64,000 nt of DNA. It comes from Streptomyces sp. R302. GTDB taxonomy: Bacteria > Actinomycetota > Actinomycetes > Streptomycetales > Streptomycetaceae. The notes below the pieces were generated by a model that searched no databases, was not told the origin of the DNA, and saw only the letters and a list, made by a program, of their open reading frames with translations. Both the position numbers and the translations under genes were made by a program. Position 1 is the first letter of the stretch; every line of letters begins with the position of its first letter. Where the stretch lies: contig NZ_JABBGE010000009.1 of the NCBI RefSeq assembly GCF_012927245.1, forward strand, positions 1 through 64,000, written 5' to 3'. Of this stretch, positions 27,015-35,504 are shown one piece after another.

Positions 27015-27392
27015 ATGCGCATGGACGGCTACGGAAAGGTCGTCGCCCACCCGGGCATCGGCCCGCTCTTGGTGCTCGGCTTCTTCGCGAAGATCGCCGT
27101 CGTCGCGATCCCCGTCGTGATGAACCTCGGCGTCGTCCTCGGCCTCGGCCGCGGCTTCGGGGCCGCGGGCCTGGTGATCGCCCTCTGGACGGCCGGCGTC
27201 GCCGTCGGCGGCCCGCTCCAGGGCAAGCTGATGGACCGCTACGGAGTGCGCCGGGTGCTCGCCGGTGACGATCCGGGCCGTCAGCGTCTGCCGGCAGTGG
27301 CGGGCGCTCGTCCCGACCAGTACACCCGTAAGTCCGTATGTCTCTATGTGAATCGACGTCAGGAGAGCAGACTGTGCGCACCGCCGCCGTGA
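27015..27392 (+). pseudogene. MFS transporter remnant (N-terminal two helices only)
   Basis: From ATG 27015 the first 84 residues match the start of a major facilitator: helix 1 IGPLLVLGFFAKIAVVAIPVVM, helix 2 GAAGLVIALWTAGVAVGG, then the motif A loop GKLMDRYGVRRVL. From about base 27268 the frame runs into DDPGRQRLPAVAGARPDQYTRK with no membrane helices and stops at 27392, inside the next gene. About ten helices are missing. A deletion that fused the 5' end to unrelated sequence is the simplest reading. Confidence 0.75.
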
Positions 27393-28138
27393 CCCCCCAG
27401 GGCGACCTGATCCGCTGGGTAGAGCTGCCGGGGGCCGAACCGGTCCGTGTCTACGTCCACGGTCTGGGCGCCACCTCGTCGGCGTACTGGACGGAGACGG
27501 CGGTGCACCCGCTGCTCGCCGGCCACCGCTCGCTGCTGATCGACCTCCTCGGGCACGGCATCAGCGACCGGCCCATGGACTTCGACTACTCGCTGGAAGC
27601 GCACGCCGACGCGCTCGCCGGGGCGCTGACCGCCGCCGGTGTCGCCGGGGCCGAGGTGATCGCGCACAGCATGGGGGGCTCGGTGGCGGTCGTGCTGGCC
27701 GCCCGCCATCCGCGCCTGGTGTCGAAACTGGTGCTCGTCGACGCCAACCTCGACGCCGCCGAGCCGGAGCGCGGCGCGGTCGGCAGCACCGGGATCGCCG
27801 CCTACACCGAGGAGGAGTTCATGGCCGGCGGCTGGGCGGAGGCACGGGACGCGGTCGGCGCGCACTGGTGGTCGACCATGCGGCTCGCGGGCGGCGAGGC
27901 CCTGCACCGCAGCGCCGTCCAGCTGGTCCGCGGCTCGGACCCGGTCATGCGGGAGCTGCTGCGGGACCTGACGATCCCGCGGACCTTCCTGCTCCCGCGG
28001 GCCGACGGCCCCCTGCGGGGCGCGGCGGAGCTCGTGGCGGCGGGCGTCGGCGTGGTCGAGATCCCGGACTGCGGGCACAACATCATGCTGGACAATCCGC
28101 AGGCCTTCGCCGAGGCTGCGGCGGCCGCGCTGGCCTGA
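27374..28138 (+). CDS. Alpha/beta hydrolase
   Basis: 254 residues from GTG 27374, with AGGAGAG eight bases upstream; an in-frame ATG at 27338 is less likely. The oxyanion region is YVHGLGATSSAYW, the nucleophile elbow AHSMGGS, and the catalytic His sits in IPDCGHNIMLDNP near the C-terminus. Full length for the family. Likely an esterase or C-C bond hydrolase; substrate unknown. The start lies within the MFS remnant, so it may use a promoter left from that gene. Confidence 0.87.
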   Translation: MRTAAVTPQGDLIRWVELPGAEPVRVYVHGLGATSSAYWTETAVHPLLAGHRSLLIDLLGHGISDRPMDFDYSLEAHADALAGALTAAGVAGAEVIAHSMGGSVAVVLAARHPRLVSKLVLVDANLDAAEPERGAVGSTGIAAYTEEEFMAGGWAEARDAVGAHWWSTMRLAGGEALHRSAVQLVRGSDPVMRELLRDLTIPRTFLLPRADGPLRGAAELVAAGVGVVEIPDCGHNIMLDNPQAFAEAAAAALA

Positions 28139-28171
28139 CCCTGGACGGGCCGGCCTGACCCTGGACGGGCC
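28132..28171. repeat. 20-bp tandem duplication at hydrolase stop
   Basis: GGCCTGACCCTGGACGGGCC occurs twice head to tail (28132-28151, 28152-28171); the first copy contains the stop codon. Confidence 0.8.
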
Positions 28172-28180
28172 GCCGGGCCG

Positions 28181-28206
28181 CCGGGCCGCGGCGCCGCGCG
28201 GCCCGG
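28181..28206. terminator. Bidirectional terminator hairpin
   Basis: Stem CCGGGCCGCG (28181-28190) / CGCGGCCCGG (28197-28206) with a 6-base loop between convergent genes; overlaps almost to the next stop codon. Confidence 0.7.
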
Positions 28207-28207
28207 T

Positions 28208-28651
28208 CTACCGGTCGGCGACCGGGTGCGGGGCCCGCGCGATCGGTGCCCCGCGCGGAGCCGTCCTGCCCGCGGTCGACGTGACCAGGTCGAGGCTGCT
28301 GAGGACCACCATCGCGACGCCCAGCGGCACGTGGAACGCCGGCAGGTGGGCGATGCCCAGGGCGACCTGGACCGAGGCGAGGGCGAGGAGCCCGGAGGCG
28401 TACAGGATCGGCCGGGGGCTGCCCCCGCCCGGCCGCCAGGCCACCACCGCGGCCACCACGTACAGCATCGAGGCGCCGTACATCACCCGCGAGCCGACGT
28501 CGTGGAGGAGCGCGCCCGTCGGGGAGACGAGCAGGGCGCCGGCGGTGCTCGCCTGGAAGAACAGGGCCAGGGTCTGGAGGGCGACCGCGGCCCTGACGGT
28601 CCGGTGGAGGGCGGGGCGGGGGCTCGTGGCGGGGGTGGTCCGTCCGGGCAT
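28208..28651 (-). CDS. Small integral membrane protein
   Basis: 147 residues from ATG 28651. Four hydrophobic segments: about 18-45 (AVALQTLALFFQASTAGALL), 55-70 (YGASMLYVVAAVVAW), 80-100 (ILYASGLLALASVQVALGI) and 103-122 (HVPLGVAMVVLSSLDLV). No family recognised with confidence. It follows the sigma factor by 35 bp on the same strand and is probably co-transcribed. Confidence 0.75.
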   Translation of the reverse strand: MPGRTTPATSPRPALHRTVRAAVALQTLALFFQASTAGALLVSPTGALLHDVGSRVMYGASMLYVVAAVVAWRPGGGSPRPILYASGLLALASVQVALGIAHLPAFHVPLGVAMVVLSSLDLVTSTAGRTAPRGAPIARAPHPVADR

Positions 28652-28686
28652 CTCCGGGTCCTTTCCGGTGCTGGGGGTGGCAGGGC

Positions 28687-29586
28687 TCAGTGGAGGGTGA
28701 GGGAGGTCTCGGCCAGGACGTGGGTGAGCTTCTCGGGGTTGCGCACGTAGTACAGGCCGCTGATCCGGCCGCTCTCGACGCGCAGCGCCATCACGCCGTC
28801 CAGCTCGCCGTCGACGCGCACGGCGAGCGCCGGGGCGCCGTTGACGACCGTGGGCTCGGTGGTGACCGTGACGTCGTGCTTGAGGGTGCCGCCGAGGTAG
28901 AAGCGGGTCACCTTGTCGGCGCCGACGACGGGCCGGAGCGCGGCCCGCTTGATCCCGCCGCCGTCGCTGACGAGGACGACGTCGGGGGCGAGCAGGTCCA
29001 GGAAGTCCTGCGGGTCGCGGGTCTCCAGGGCCCGCCGGAAGGAATCCACGACCGCCCGCGCCTCCCGGGCCGAGACCGTGGTGCGGGGCCGCCGGGCGTC
29101 GACGTGCTTGCGGGCCCGGTGGGCGATCTGGCGGACGGCGGCCGGGGTCTTGTCGACGGCCGCCGCGATCTCCTCGTACCCCACCTCGAAGACCTCGCGG
29201 AGCACGAAGACGGCCCGCTCGGTCGGCGTGAGGGTCTCCAGGACCAGCATCATCGCCATGGACACCGACTCGGTCAGCTCGACGTCCTCGGCGACGTCCG
29301 GCGTGGTGAGCAGCGGCTCGGGCAGCCACTGCCCGACGTAGGCCTCCCGCCGCCGCTGCACGGTGCGCAGGCGGTTGAGGGCCTGGCGGGTGGTGATGCG
29401 GACGAGGTACGCCCGCTGGTCGCGGACCTGCGCGAGGTCGACGCCGGTCCAGCGCAGCCAGGTCTCCTGGAGGACGTCCTCGGCGTCGGCGGCCGAGCCG
29501 AGCATCTCGTACGCCACCGTGAACAGCAGGTTCCGGTGGGCGACGAAGGTCTCGGTCGCCGGGTCGGTGGTGTGCTCGCCGGTCAT
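28687..29586 (-). CDS. ECF41-type RNA polymerase sigma factor with SnoaL-like C-domain
   Basis: 299 residues from ATG 29586 with GGGGAGAA upstream. Sigma region 2 (VAHRNLLFTVAYEMLGSAADAEDVLQETWLRW) and region 4 (LTPTERAVFVLREVFEVGYEEIAAAVDKTPAAVRQIAHRAR) are followed by a SnoaL-like domain of about 120 residues. The ECF41 marks are all present: WLPEPL between the regions, the DGGG motif (SDGGGIKRA) and a terminal RNPEKL. In ECF41 the C-terminal extension controls activity in place of an anti-sigma factor. The upstream FAD oxidoreductase is the usual type of partner. Confidence 0.92.
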   Translation of the reverse strand: MTGEHTTDPATETFVAHRNLLFTVAYEMLGSAADAEDVLQETWLRWTGVDLAQVRDQRAYLVRITTRQALNRLRTVQRRREAYVGQWLPEPLLTTPDVAEDVELTESVSMAMMLVLETLTPTERAVFVLREVFEVGYEEIAAAVDKTPAAVRQIAHRARKHVDARRPRTTVSAREARAVVDSFRRALETRDPQDFLDLLAPDVVLVSDGGGIKRAALRPVVGADKVTRFYLGGTLKHDVTVTTEPTVVNGAPALAVRVDGELDGVMALRVESGRISGLYYVRNPEKLTHVLAETSLTLH

Positions 29587-29617
29587 GTTCTCTTCTCCCC
29601 GTTCTCGGTCCGCCGGA

Positions 29618-30817
29618 TCAGACCGCGTGCTCGGCGGCGTCCGTGGTGCGGACCGCGCGCTCCTGGAGGAGCCGGGGCCGGTGCTTGCCGTCCTTGGGCC
29701 AGGAGTGCGCACCGGGCTTGCGGGCCTCTTCGGTCAGGTGCTTGACGCTGAACGCGCAGGCGAGTTCCTTGAGCTTCGCCCCCGCACGTCCGCCGACGTA
29801 GATTCCCATCGCCCGGTCGTCCTTGTGTGCGATCTGGAAGATCGCCGTGCGCCGGCCGAAGCTGAGGCACATCGCGTTGAACGCCATGTCGACCGGCTCG
29901 GGGCGGCGGCCGTCGATCCGGGCCAGCACCGTGTCGGCGGCGTGCGCGCCGAGGCAGCCCGCCACGTAGGCGCTCATCCGGAACGGCAGGTCCGAGGGGG
30001 CCGCGGAGTCCCCGGCCGCGACGATCCGCTCGTCGTCCACGCTGGTCAGCGTCTCGTCGGTGAGCAGCCGCCCGGCGGCGTCGGTGCGCAGGCCGCTGCG
30101 CACGGCCAGGTCCGGGACGTCGAAGCCGGCGGTCCAGACGGCGAGCCCGCCGCTCACCACGCGGCCGTCGGCGAGCCGGACCTCGTCCGCCGTCACCTCG
30201 GTCACCTTCGTGCCGGGGCCGTCGAGCACGGTGACGCCGAGGGCGGCGAACCGGCGGGCGGCCGAGCGCCGCGCCCGGGGGTGCAGGTACGGGCCGAGGA
30301 CGCCGCCGCAGACCAGCGTCACCGGGCGGCCGCCCTCGGCGATCTCGGCGGCCGTCTCGATGCCGGTCGGGCCGGCGCCGACGACGGTGACCGGGACCCC
30401 GGCGGGCAGCCGGGCGACGGCGTCGCGCAGCCGCTCGGCCGACTCCAGCTCGGCGACCTGGTGGGCGTGGTCGGCGACGCCGGGCACGTCCGGGCGGGCG
30501 CCGGTGGAGCCGACGGCGTAGACGAGGCGGTCGTATCCGATCGTGGCACCCGACTCCAGGGTGACCACGCGCGCGTGGGCGTCGATCCGGGCCACGGAGT
30601 CGACGACGAGCCGGACGCGCTCCGCCAGGACCTCCTCGTACCGGACGACCGCGGGGTGGCTGCCGCCGACCAGCTGGTGGAGGCGGAGCCGGGGGACGAA
30701 CGACGGACGGGGATTGATCACCGTCACGTCCACGTCCGCGCGTCCGCTGAGCCGGTTGGCCGCCATGACTCCGGCGTATCCGCCGCCGATCACGACCACT
30801 TCGGTGTTCCCGCCCAT
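29618..30817 (-). CDS. FAD-dependent pyridine nucleotide oxidoreductase (NDH-2-like)
   Basis: 399 residues from ATG 30817 with AGGAGACGACGCC upstream. The N-terminal FAD motif is VVVIGGGYAGVMAANRL; a second nucleotide-binding motif VTVVGAGPTGIETAAEIAEGG binds NAD(P)H; the FAD-contacting VDDERIVAAGDSAA lies near 290. No redox-active Cys pair is seen, so it is of the NADH dehydrogenase/ferredoxin reductase type. It is 31 bp upstream of the ECF41 gene and is the expected partner and likely target of that sigma factor. Confidence 0.88.
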   Translation of the reverse strand: MGGNTEVVVIGGGYAGVMAANRLSGRADVDVTVINPRPSFVPRLRLHQLVGGSHPAVVRYEEVLAERVRLVVDSVARIDAHARVVTLESGATIGYDRLVYAVGSTGARPDVPGVADHAHQVAELESAERLRDAVARLPAGVPVTVVGAGPTGIETAAEIAEGGRPVTLVCGGVLGPYLHPRARRSAARRFAALGVTVLDGPGTKVTEVTADEVRLADGRVVSGGLAVWTAGFDVPDLAVRSGLRTDAAGRLLTDETLTSVDDERIVAAGDSAAPSDLPFRMSAYVAGCLGAHAADTVLARIDGRRPEPVDMAFNAMCLSFGRRTAIFQIAHKDDRAMGIYVGGRAGAKLKELACAFSVKHLTEEARKPGAHSWPKDGKHRPRLLQERAVRTTDAAEHAV

Positions 30818-31151
30818 GGCGTCGTCTCCTTCGTCCCGGACCGGCCCCGGGTTCCTCCGGACCGGCCCCTTCAGGGGTTCGACCACAGGACACCGGGCGG
30901 GCGAAGACTGTGACGCGATGTGACGCAGGTCACTTCTTTGTCTGCGGGAGCGGGAAGCGGGCGGCGTGCCGGGCGCCGTGGGCCGGGCGGTTGATCCGGA
31001 CGGGTGGTGTTCATCGGAAGAACTGCGCGGACGCGGCGTCGCTCCGCCGGATCCGGGTGCGCATACAGATCATGAGAAAGGTATGTAAAGCGCGCAACCT
31101 GAAATGAACCATCCGAGAACGCCGCACCAGTGAAAGCGAAAGTGAGGGGCC
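30818..31151. other. Divergent spacer with Crp-like palindrome
   Basis: 334 bp without a gene. GTGACGCAGGTCAC (30920-30933) is a perfect 5-4-5 palindrome resembling an actinobacterial Crp/FNR-type site, 103 bp before the oxidoreductase start; a second GTGACGC lies just before it. The rest shows nothing specific. Confidence 0.5.
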
Positions 31152-31514
31152 ATGGCCACCGCCAAGGTCAAGCAGTTCTGGACCGCCTTCATCTCCGTCC
31201 TCTTCGCCCTGCTCGCCTCCGTCGGCCTGGCGGCCCCCGCCGCCGCCCAGGGACAGGCCCCCGTGACCCAGCCCGAGGAGCCGGCCGCCCCCGCCGCCCC
31301 CGTCGCCGCCGAGCGCGCCGCGACGGTCGTGGCACAGAGGCGGGCGGAGCCCTGGACGCCCCTCCGCCGCGGCTCGCTGCCGCCCACCATCAAGCAGCGC
31401 ATCGGCGCCGAGGCGCACGGCTCCGCCCCCGCCTCCCGCACGCTCCGCGCCGCCGCACCGTTCGCGAGCGACCCGGCCGCGCTGACGCGGCTGGCGCTCG
31501 CGACGGCCGCCTAG
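31152..31514 (+). CDS. Small secreted protein, unknown function
   Basis: 120 residues from ATG 31152, with GAGGGG upstream. A clear signal peptide (FWTAFISVLFALLASVGLAAPAAAQG) is followed by an Ala/Pro-rich stretch and a basic segment with RRGSLPPTIKQRIGAEAHG. No Cys in the mature part. Similar short secreted proteins are common in Streptomyces (possibly DUF6344), but I cannot confirm a family. Confidence 0.72.
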   Translation: MATAKVKQFWTAFISVLFALLASVGLAAPAAAQGQAPVTQPEEPAAPAAPVAAERAATVVAQRRAEPWTPLRRGSLPPTIKQRIGAEAHGSAPASRTLRAAAPFASDPAALTRLALATAA

Positions 31515-31606
31515 GGTGCGGGGAGAGCACGACTCCTCCCTCACCGCACCCCGAACCGGACACCGCACCCCGAACCGGGCTCGACCCCGGACGGAACGGT
31601 CCCAGG

Positions 31607-32359
31607 TCAGCGGCGCTCGTCGGGCTCCGTGGACCCGTTCTCCGGCTCCGCCTCGATCCCGGACCCGCCTTCGGTCCCGGCCTCCACCACGCTCCCGGAA
31701 TCCGCGACCACCCGCGTACCGGCCTCGGACCCCATGCCCGAGGGACCGCCCGACGCGGACGGCATGCCCGAGCCCTCGTCCACCTCCGTGGGCGCCGGCG
31801 GCTCGACCAGCCAGTCGGGATTGGCCTGCCTGTCCCACCACTTCCAGGCGGCGAACGCGCCGCCGAGCAGCACCCCGAGTACGACCAGACCCTTCACGAG
31901 ACGCCCGGCCCTGGCCCGGCGCTCCTGCTTCCTCACGATCTTCCGGACGTCGTCCGGCGTCACCTGACCGCGCAGAGCGGCCAAGGCGGCAGTGGAACGC
32001 GACCCGGCCTCCTCAAGGACGGGACCGGTCGCGGCGACCGCGTGCTCGACACGCGGAACGGTGTAGTCGGCCACCTGATGGGCGACGGAGCGGGTCCGAG
32101 CCGCAGCGCGCTGCGCGGCCTCGTCGACCCGCGGCGGCACGTGCGGCGCCACATGCGCGGCGTACTGCGCACGCGCCTGCGCGCGTGCCTGCCGAGCGGC
32201 GCTCGACATCCTGGGTGCGAGCCGCACCCGCGCCTCGTGCGCATAGTGCGCGGCCTGGTCCTTGGCCGTGCCGGCGTACGGCGCCACCACGTCCGCGGCG
32301 TGCAGGACGCTTTCCTTCGCCGAATCCGTAGCGGCGCGCACGCTGTCCATGCGAGTCAC
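31607..32359 (-). CDS. DUF5324-like membrane protein
   Basis: 250 residues from GTG 32359 with GGAGGAGG upstream. Residues 1-130 form an Ala/Arg-rich amphipathic helical region (SARQARAQARAQYAAHVAP), likely coiled or membrane-surface bound. A single helix VKGLVVLGVLLGGAFAAWKWW (about 155-178) is followed by a Pro/Gly/Glu-rich external tail. Conserved next to the cyclophilin and rhomboid genes in Streptomyces; function unknown. Confidence 0.8.
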   Translation of the reverse strand: MTRMDSVRAATDSAKESVLHAADVVAPYAGTAKDQAAHYAHEARVRLAPRMSSAARQARAQARAQYAAHVAPHVPPRVDEAAQRAAARTRSVAHQVADYTVPRVEHAVAATGPVLEEAGSRSTAALAALRGQVTPDDVRKIVRKQERRARAGRLVKGLVVLGVLLGGAFAAWKWWDRQANPDWLVEPPAPTEVDEGSGMPSASGGPSGMGSEAGTRVVADSGSVVEAGTEGGSGIEAEPENGSTEPDERR

Positions 32360-32593
32360 GGGTTCCTCCTCCTCGGTGGCGAGCGATGTCGGTTTTTCAC
32401 CTTTCCATCCTTTTCGGCATCATGCCTTCCGGAGCGAACTCCGGCATGCGGGGCTGGCATCCGGGGCATGCGGGGAGTGCGTGCGGGCCGTACGCGGCCG
32501 CCGCGTCGTGCGAGGATCGACTCGCCAGGGCCGCGGACGCGTGAGGCGATCCGTTCCGCGGTGTGACGCACGACCAGGGAGGGAAGGCGGACC

Positions 32594-33118
32594 GTGGCCA
32601 TGCCGTACGCGATCCTCAAGACCAGCGCGGGCGACATCGAGGTGCGCCTGCTGCCGTTCCACGCGCCGAAGACGGTGCGGAACTTCACCGAGCTCGCCTC
32701 GGGCGAGCGCGAGTGGACCCACCCCGGCACCGGCCGGGTCTCCACCGATCCCCTCTACGACGGCACGGTCTTCCACCGGGTCATCGGCGACTTCATGATC
32801 CAGGGCGGCGACCCGCTGGGCACCGGCACGGGCGGCCCCGGCTACGAGTTCGCGGACGAGTTCCACCCGGAGCTCTGGTTCGACCGGCCGTACCTGCTGG
32901 CGATGGCCAACGCCGGGCCGGGCACCAACGGCTCCCAGTTCTTCATCACGGTCGGCGCCGCGACCTGGCTGAACCGCAAGCACACCATCTTCGGCGAGGT
33001 CGTGGACGCGAAGAGCCGCGCCGTCGTGGACGCCATCGCACAGGTCCCCACCGACCCGCAGACCCAGCGGCCGCTGACCGACGTCGTGGTCGAGTCCGTG
33101 GTGATCGAGCAGCGCTGA
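32594..33118 (+). CDS. Cyclophilin-type peptidyl-prolyl cis-trans isomerase
   Basis: 174 residues from GTG 32594 with GGGAGGGAAGG upstream. Signatures: FHRVIGDFMIQGGDP (catalytic Arg), LAMANAGPGTNGSQFFIT and TIFGEVVD. No signal peptide, so cytoplasmic. It matches the ppiA position beside rhomboid and crgA in actinobacteria. Confidence 0.96.
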   Translation: MAMPYAILKTSAGDIEVRLLPFHAPKTVRNFTELASGEREWTHPGTGRVSTDPLYDGTVFHRVIGDFMIQGGDPLGTGTGGPGYEFADEFHPELWFDRPYLLAMANAGPGTNGSQFFITVGAATWLNRKHTIFGEVVDAKSRAVVDAIAQVPTDPQTQRPLTDVVVESVVIEQR

Positions 33119-33144
33119 CCGGGAAGAAGGAGGGGACCCCGCCC

Positions 33145-34011
33145 ATGGACGCGCCGTCCGGACCGCCGCACTGCTACCGCCACCCCGGCACCGAGACGGG
33201 CATCCGCTGCACCCGCTGCGAGAAGCCCATCTGCCCGGAGTGCATGATCTCCGCCTCCGTCGGCTTCCAGTGCCCCGACTGCGTCCGCAGCGGCTCGGGC
33301 ACCGGGCACGCGGCCGGCGCCAACCAGGCCAGGACGCTCGCGGGCGGCCGGGTCAGGACCGACGACCGCCTCGTCACCAAGATCCTCATCGGGGTCTGCG
33401 TGCTGGTGTACGGGCTGGTGCTGATCCTCGGCGACCGGTTCGTCGACGAGCTCGTGCTGATCGGGTACGCGTACAACCCGCTGCTCGGCGAGGTCGTCGG
33501 CGTCGCGGACGGCGAGTGGTACCGGCTGCTCACCTCCACGGTCCTGCACCAGGAGCCCTGGCACATCCTCTTCAACCTGCTGGGCCTGTGGGTGATCGGC
33601 GGGATCGTCGAGCCGGAGCTCGGCCGGTCCCGGTACGCGCTCCTGTGCCTGCTCTCCGGCCTGTCCGGCTCGGTCCTCGCCTATGTGGTCGCCGCCCCGA
33701 ACCAGCCCTCGCTGGGCGCCTCGGGGATCGTCTACGGCCTCATCGGCGCCTGGGCGGTCCTTGCCCGCCGGCGGCGCCACGACATGGCGCCGGTGCTCCT
33801 CTTCGTGGCCCTCTCCCTGGCGATGACATTCACCCGTCCGGGGATCTCCTGGGAGGCGCACGTCGGTGGACTCGTGGCCGGTGCCCTGGTGACGTACGTG
33901 CTCGTGGGCGCGCCCCGGATCCGCCGGGAGCTCATCCAGTACGGCGCCTGTGGACTGGTGCTGCTCATCGACGTGGGCGTCGTGGTGGGCAGGACCATGG
34001 CGCTCACCTGA
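33145..34011 (+). CDS. Rhomboid family intramembrane serine protease with B-box-like zinc ribbon
   Basis: 288 residues from ATG 33145, with AAGGAGGGG upstream. Residues 10-45 hold CYRHP...CTRCEKPICPECM...FQCPDC, a zinc-binding B-box-like module. Six membrane helices follow; WHILFNLLGLWVIG has the conserved His/Asn, GASGIVYGL holds the catalytic Ser and EAHVGGLVAG the catalytic His. It cuts membrane proteins within the bilayer; substrate unknown. Confidence 0.93.
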   Translation: MDAPSGPPHCYRHPGTETGIRCTRCEKPICPECMISASVGFQCPDCVRSGSGTGHAAGANQARTLAGGRVRTDDRLVTKILIGVCVLVYGLVLILGDRFVDELVLIGYAYNPLLGEVVGVADGEWYRLLTSTVLHQEPWHILFNLLGLWVIGGIVEPELGRSRYALLCLLSGLSGSVLAYVVAAPNQPSLGASGIVYGLIGAWAVLARRRRHDMAPVLLFVALSLAMTFTRPGISWEAHVGGLVAGALVTYVLVGAPRIRRELIQYGACGLVLLIDVGVVVGRTMALT

Positions 34012-34022
34012 GCGCGTGAGGC

Positions 34023-34258
34023 TGTGGACGAGCTGGGGAAGCGAGCTTTCCCCAGAGTTATCCACAGCGCGTGGCGGGTTCTCCCCACTGCGGTGGGCAT
34101 GACCGAGCCCCCTGCCTCTGACCTGGGATTTGTCCCGAGAGGGAGGGGGCTCCAGTCGATCGTGGACAGGTGTTCGCGGTCATACCGGCGTCAACCCGGT
34201 GCGAGTTATCCACAGATCTTCGTAAGTTATCCAGTGCTGTGCACAACGCTGTGGATAA
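34023..34258. other. Secondary DnaA box cluster (datA-like?)
   Basis: The 303-bp rhomboid-crgA gap holds three perfect TTATCCACA boxes (34058-34066, 34206-34214 on plus; 34250-34258 on minus) and near-boxes at 34023, 34161, 34227 and 34238. Four lie within 53 bp (34206-34258). No gene is seen. It lies about 24 kb from oriC. May titrate DnaA or regulate crgA. Confidence 0.75.
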
Positions 34259-34314
34259 ACTCAGGGGTGAGCTTGACGGCAACCGGGAAGACCCGCTAAG
34301 CGCCGCTAAGACGC

Positions 34315-34569
34315 TCACTTCCACTGCGTGGAGACACCGAAGCCGGCGGCGATGAAACCGAAGCCGACCACGATGTTCCAGTTCCGGATCGACTCGACCG
34401 GAAGCGAACCATCGGTGACGTAGAAGACCACGATCCACACCAGACCGATGGCGAACAGGGCCAGCATCACCGGGGCGACCCAGCTGCGGTTCGTCAGCTT
34501 GATGTTGGCGGCCTGCTTCGCCGGCGGGGGCGTGTAGTCGGCCTTCTTGCGGATCCGTGACTTCGGCAC
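34315..34569 (-). CDS. crgA: Cell division protein CrgA
   Basis: 84 residues from ATG 34569 (MPKSRIRKKADYTPPP). Two helices (VAPVMLALFAIGLVWIVVFYVT and NWNIVVGFGFIAAGFGVSTQWK) after a basic cytoplasmic N-terminus, exactly the CrgA layout. In Streptomyces CrgA inhibits FtsZ ring formation and coordinates sporulation septation; in mycobacteria it interacts with FtsZ, FtsQ and PBPs. Confidence 0.97.
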   Translation of the reverse strand: MPKSRIRKKADYTPPPAKQAANIKLTNRSWVAPVMLALFAIGLVWIVVFYVTDGSLPVESIRNWNIVVGFGFIAAGFGVSTQWK

Positions 34570-34709
34570 GAGGGACTCTCCTGTCGATGCGCTGCGTGAC
34601 CGCGCAGGGAACTGTGGCTGTCGCCGGGATGTGACGTAGCAGGTCGACTGCGCCCCCCGGGCGTCCGTTAGCGTAGTGGTTCCGCGGCGCAGAAGGGGAT
34701 CAGGGTACG

Positions 34710-35489
34710 TTGAGCAATTCCGCCGACACTCCGGGCGAACCCCCCGTCGGACCGGGCGGGGCCGGTTCCTGGCGCCCCGTCCGCCTCCTCACCCTGGGCG
34801 TCTTCGCCCTCGCGGGGCTGCTCTTCGTCACGAGCTTCAACACCGCCAAGGGCACCAACATCCGCACGGACGCCTCCCTGCTGAGGCTCTCCGACCTCAT
34901 CGAGGAACGCAGCCACAAGAACGCGGGCCTCGACGAGTCCACCGCCCTCCTGCGCGACCGGGTCGAGACCCTCGCCGCCCGCGACGACGGCTCCACGGCC
35001 GCCGAGGACCGCCGCCTCAAGGCCCTGGAGACCGCCGCGGGCACCACCGAGATCTCCGGCCCCGGCCTCACCGTCACCCTGAACGACGCCCCGCCCGGCG
35101 CCCAGGCCGCCCCCGGCTACCCCGAACCGCAGGCCAACGACCTGGTCATCCACCAGCAGGACCTCCAGGCCGTCGTCAACGCCCTGTGGGAGGGCGGCGC
35201 CGAAGGCATCCGCGTCATGGACCAGCGGCTCATCTCCACCAGCGCGGTCCGCTGCGTCGGCAACACCCTGATCCTCCAGGGCCGGGTCTACTCGCCCCCG
35301 TACAAGATCACCGCCGTCGGCGACCGCGGGAAGCTCGACAAGGCCCTCGCGGACTCCCCCGCGCTCCAGAACTACCAGCTGTACGTGAAGGCCTACGGCC
35401 TCGGCTGGAAGGTCGACGACCACAAGAACGTCACCCTCCCCGGCTACGCGGGCGCCGTCGACCTCCACCAGGCCCGGCCCGCCGCGTAG
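34710..35489 (+). CDS. DUF881 family protein
   Basis: 259 residues, apparently from TTG 34710 (MSNSADTPGEPPVGPGG), AAGGGG lying 11 bases upstream. One membrane helix LLTLGVFALAGLLFVTSF near residue 30, a coiled-coil region (LSDLIEERSHKNAGLDESTALLRDRVETLAA), then the DUF881 beta-rich domain with TTEISGPGLTVTLNDAP and NDLVIHQQDLQAVVNALWEGGAEGI. External. Function unknown; adjacent to crgA in actinobacteria. Confidence 0.9.
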   Translation: MSNSADTPGEPPVGPGGAGSWRPVRLLTLGVFALAGLLFVTSFNTAKGTNIRTDASLLRLSDLIEERSHKNAGLDESTALLRDRVETLAARDDGSTAAEDRRLKALETAAGTTEISGPGLTVTLNDAPPGAQAAPGYPEPQANDLVIHQQDLQAVVNALWEGGAEGIRVMDQRLISTSAVRCVGNTLILQGRVYSPPYKITAVGDRGKLDKALADSPALQNYQLYVKAYGLGWKVDDHKNVTLPGYAGAVDLHQARPAA

Positions 35490-35504
35490 CCCGGACGGGA
35501 CCGG

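Noticed and set aside
32563..33144. Large plus-strand frame fused to the rhomboid protein
   Set aside because: It is out of frame over the cyclophilin gene; the rhomboid starts at ATG 33145 with a good ribosome site and zinc-ribbon N-terminus.
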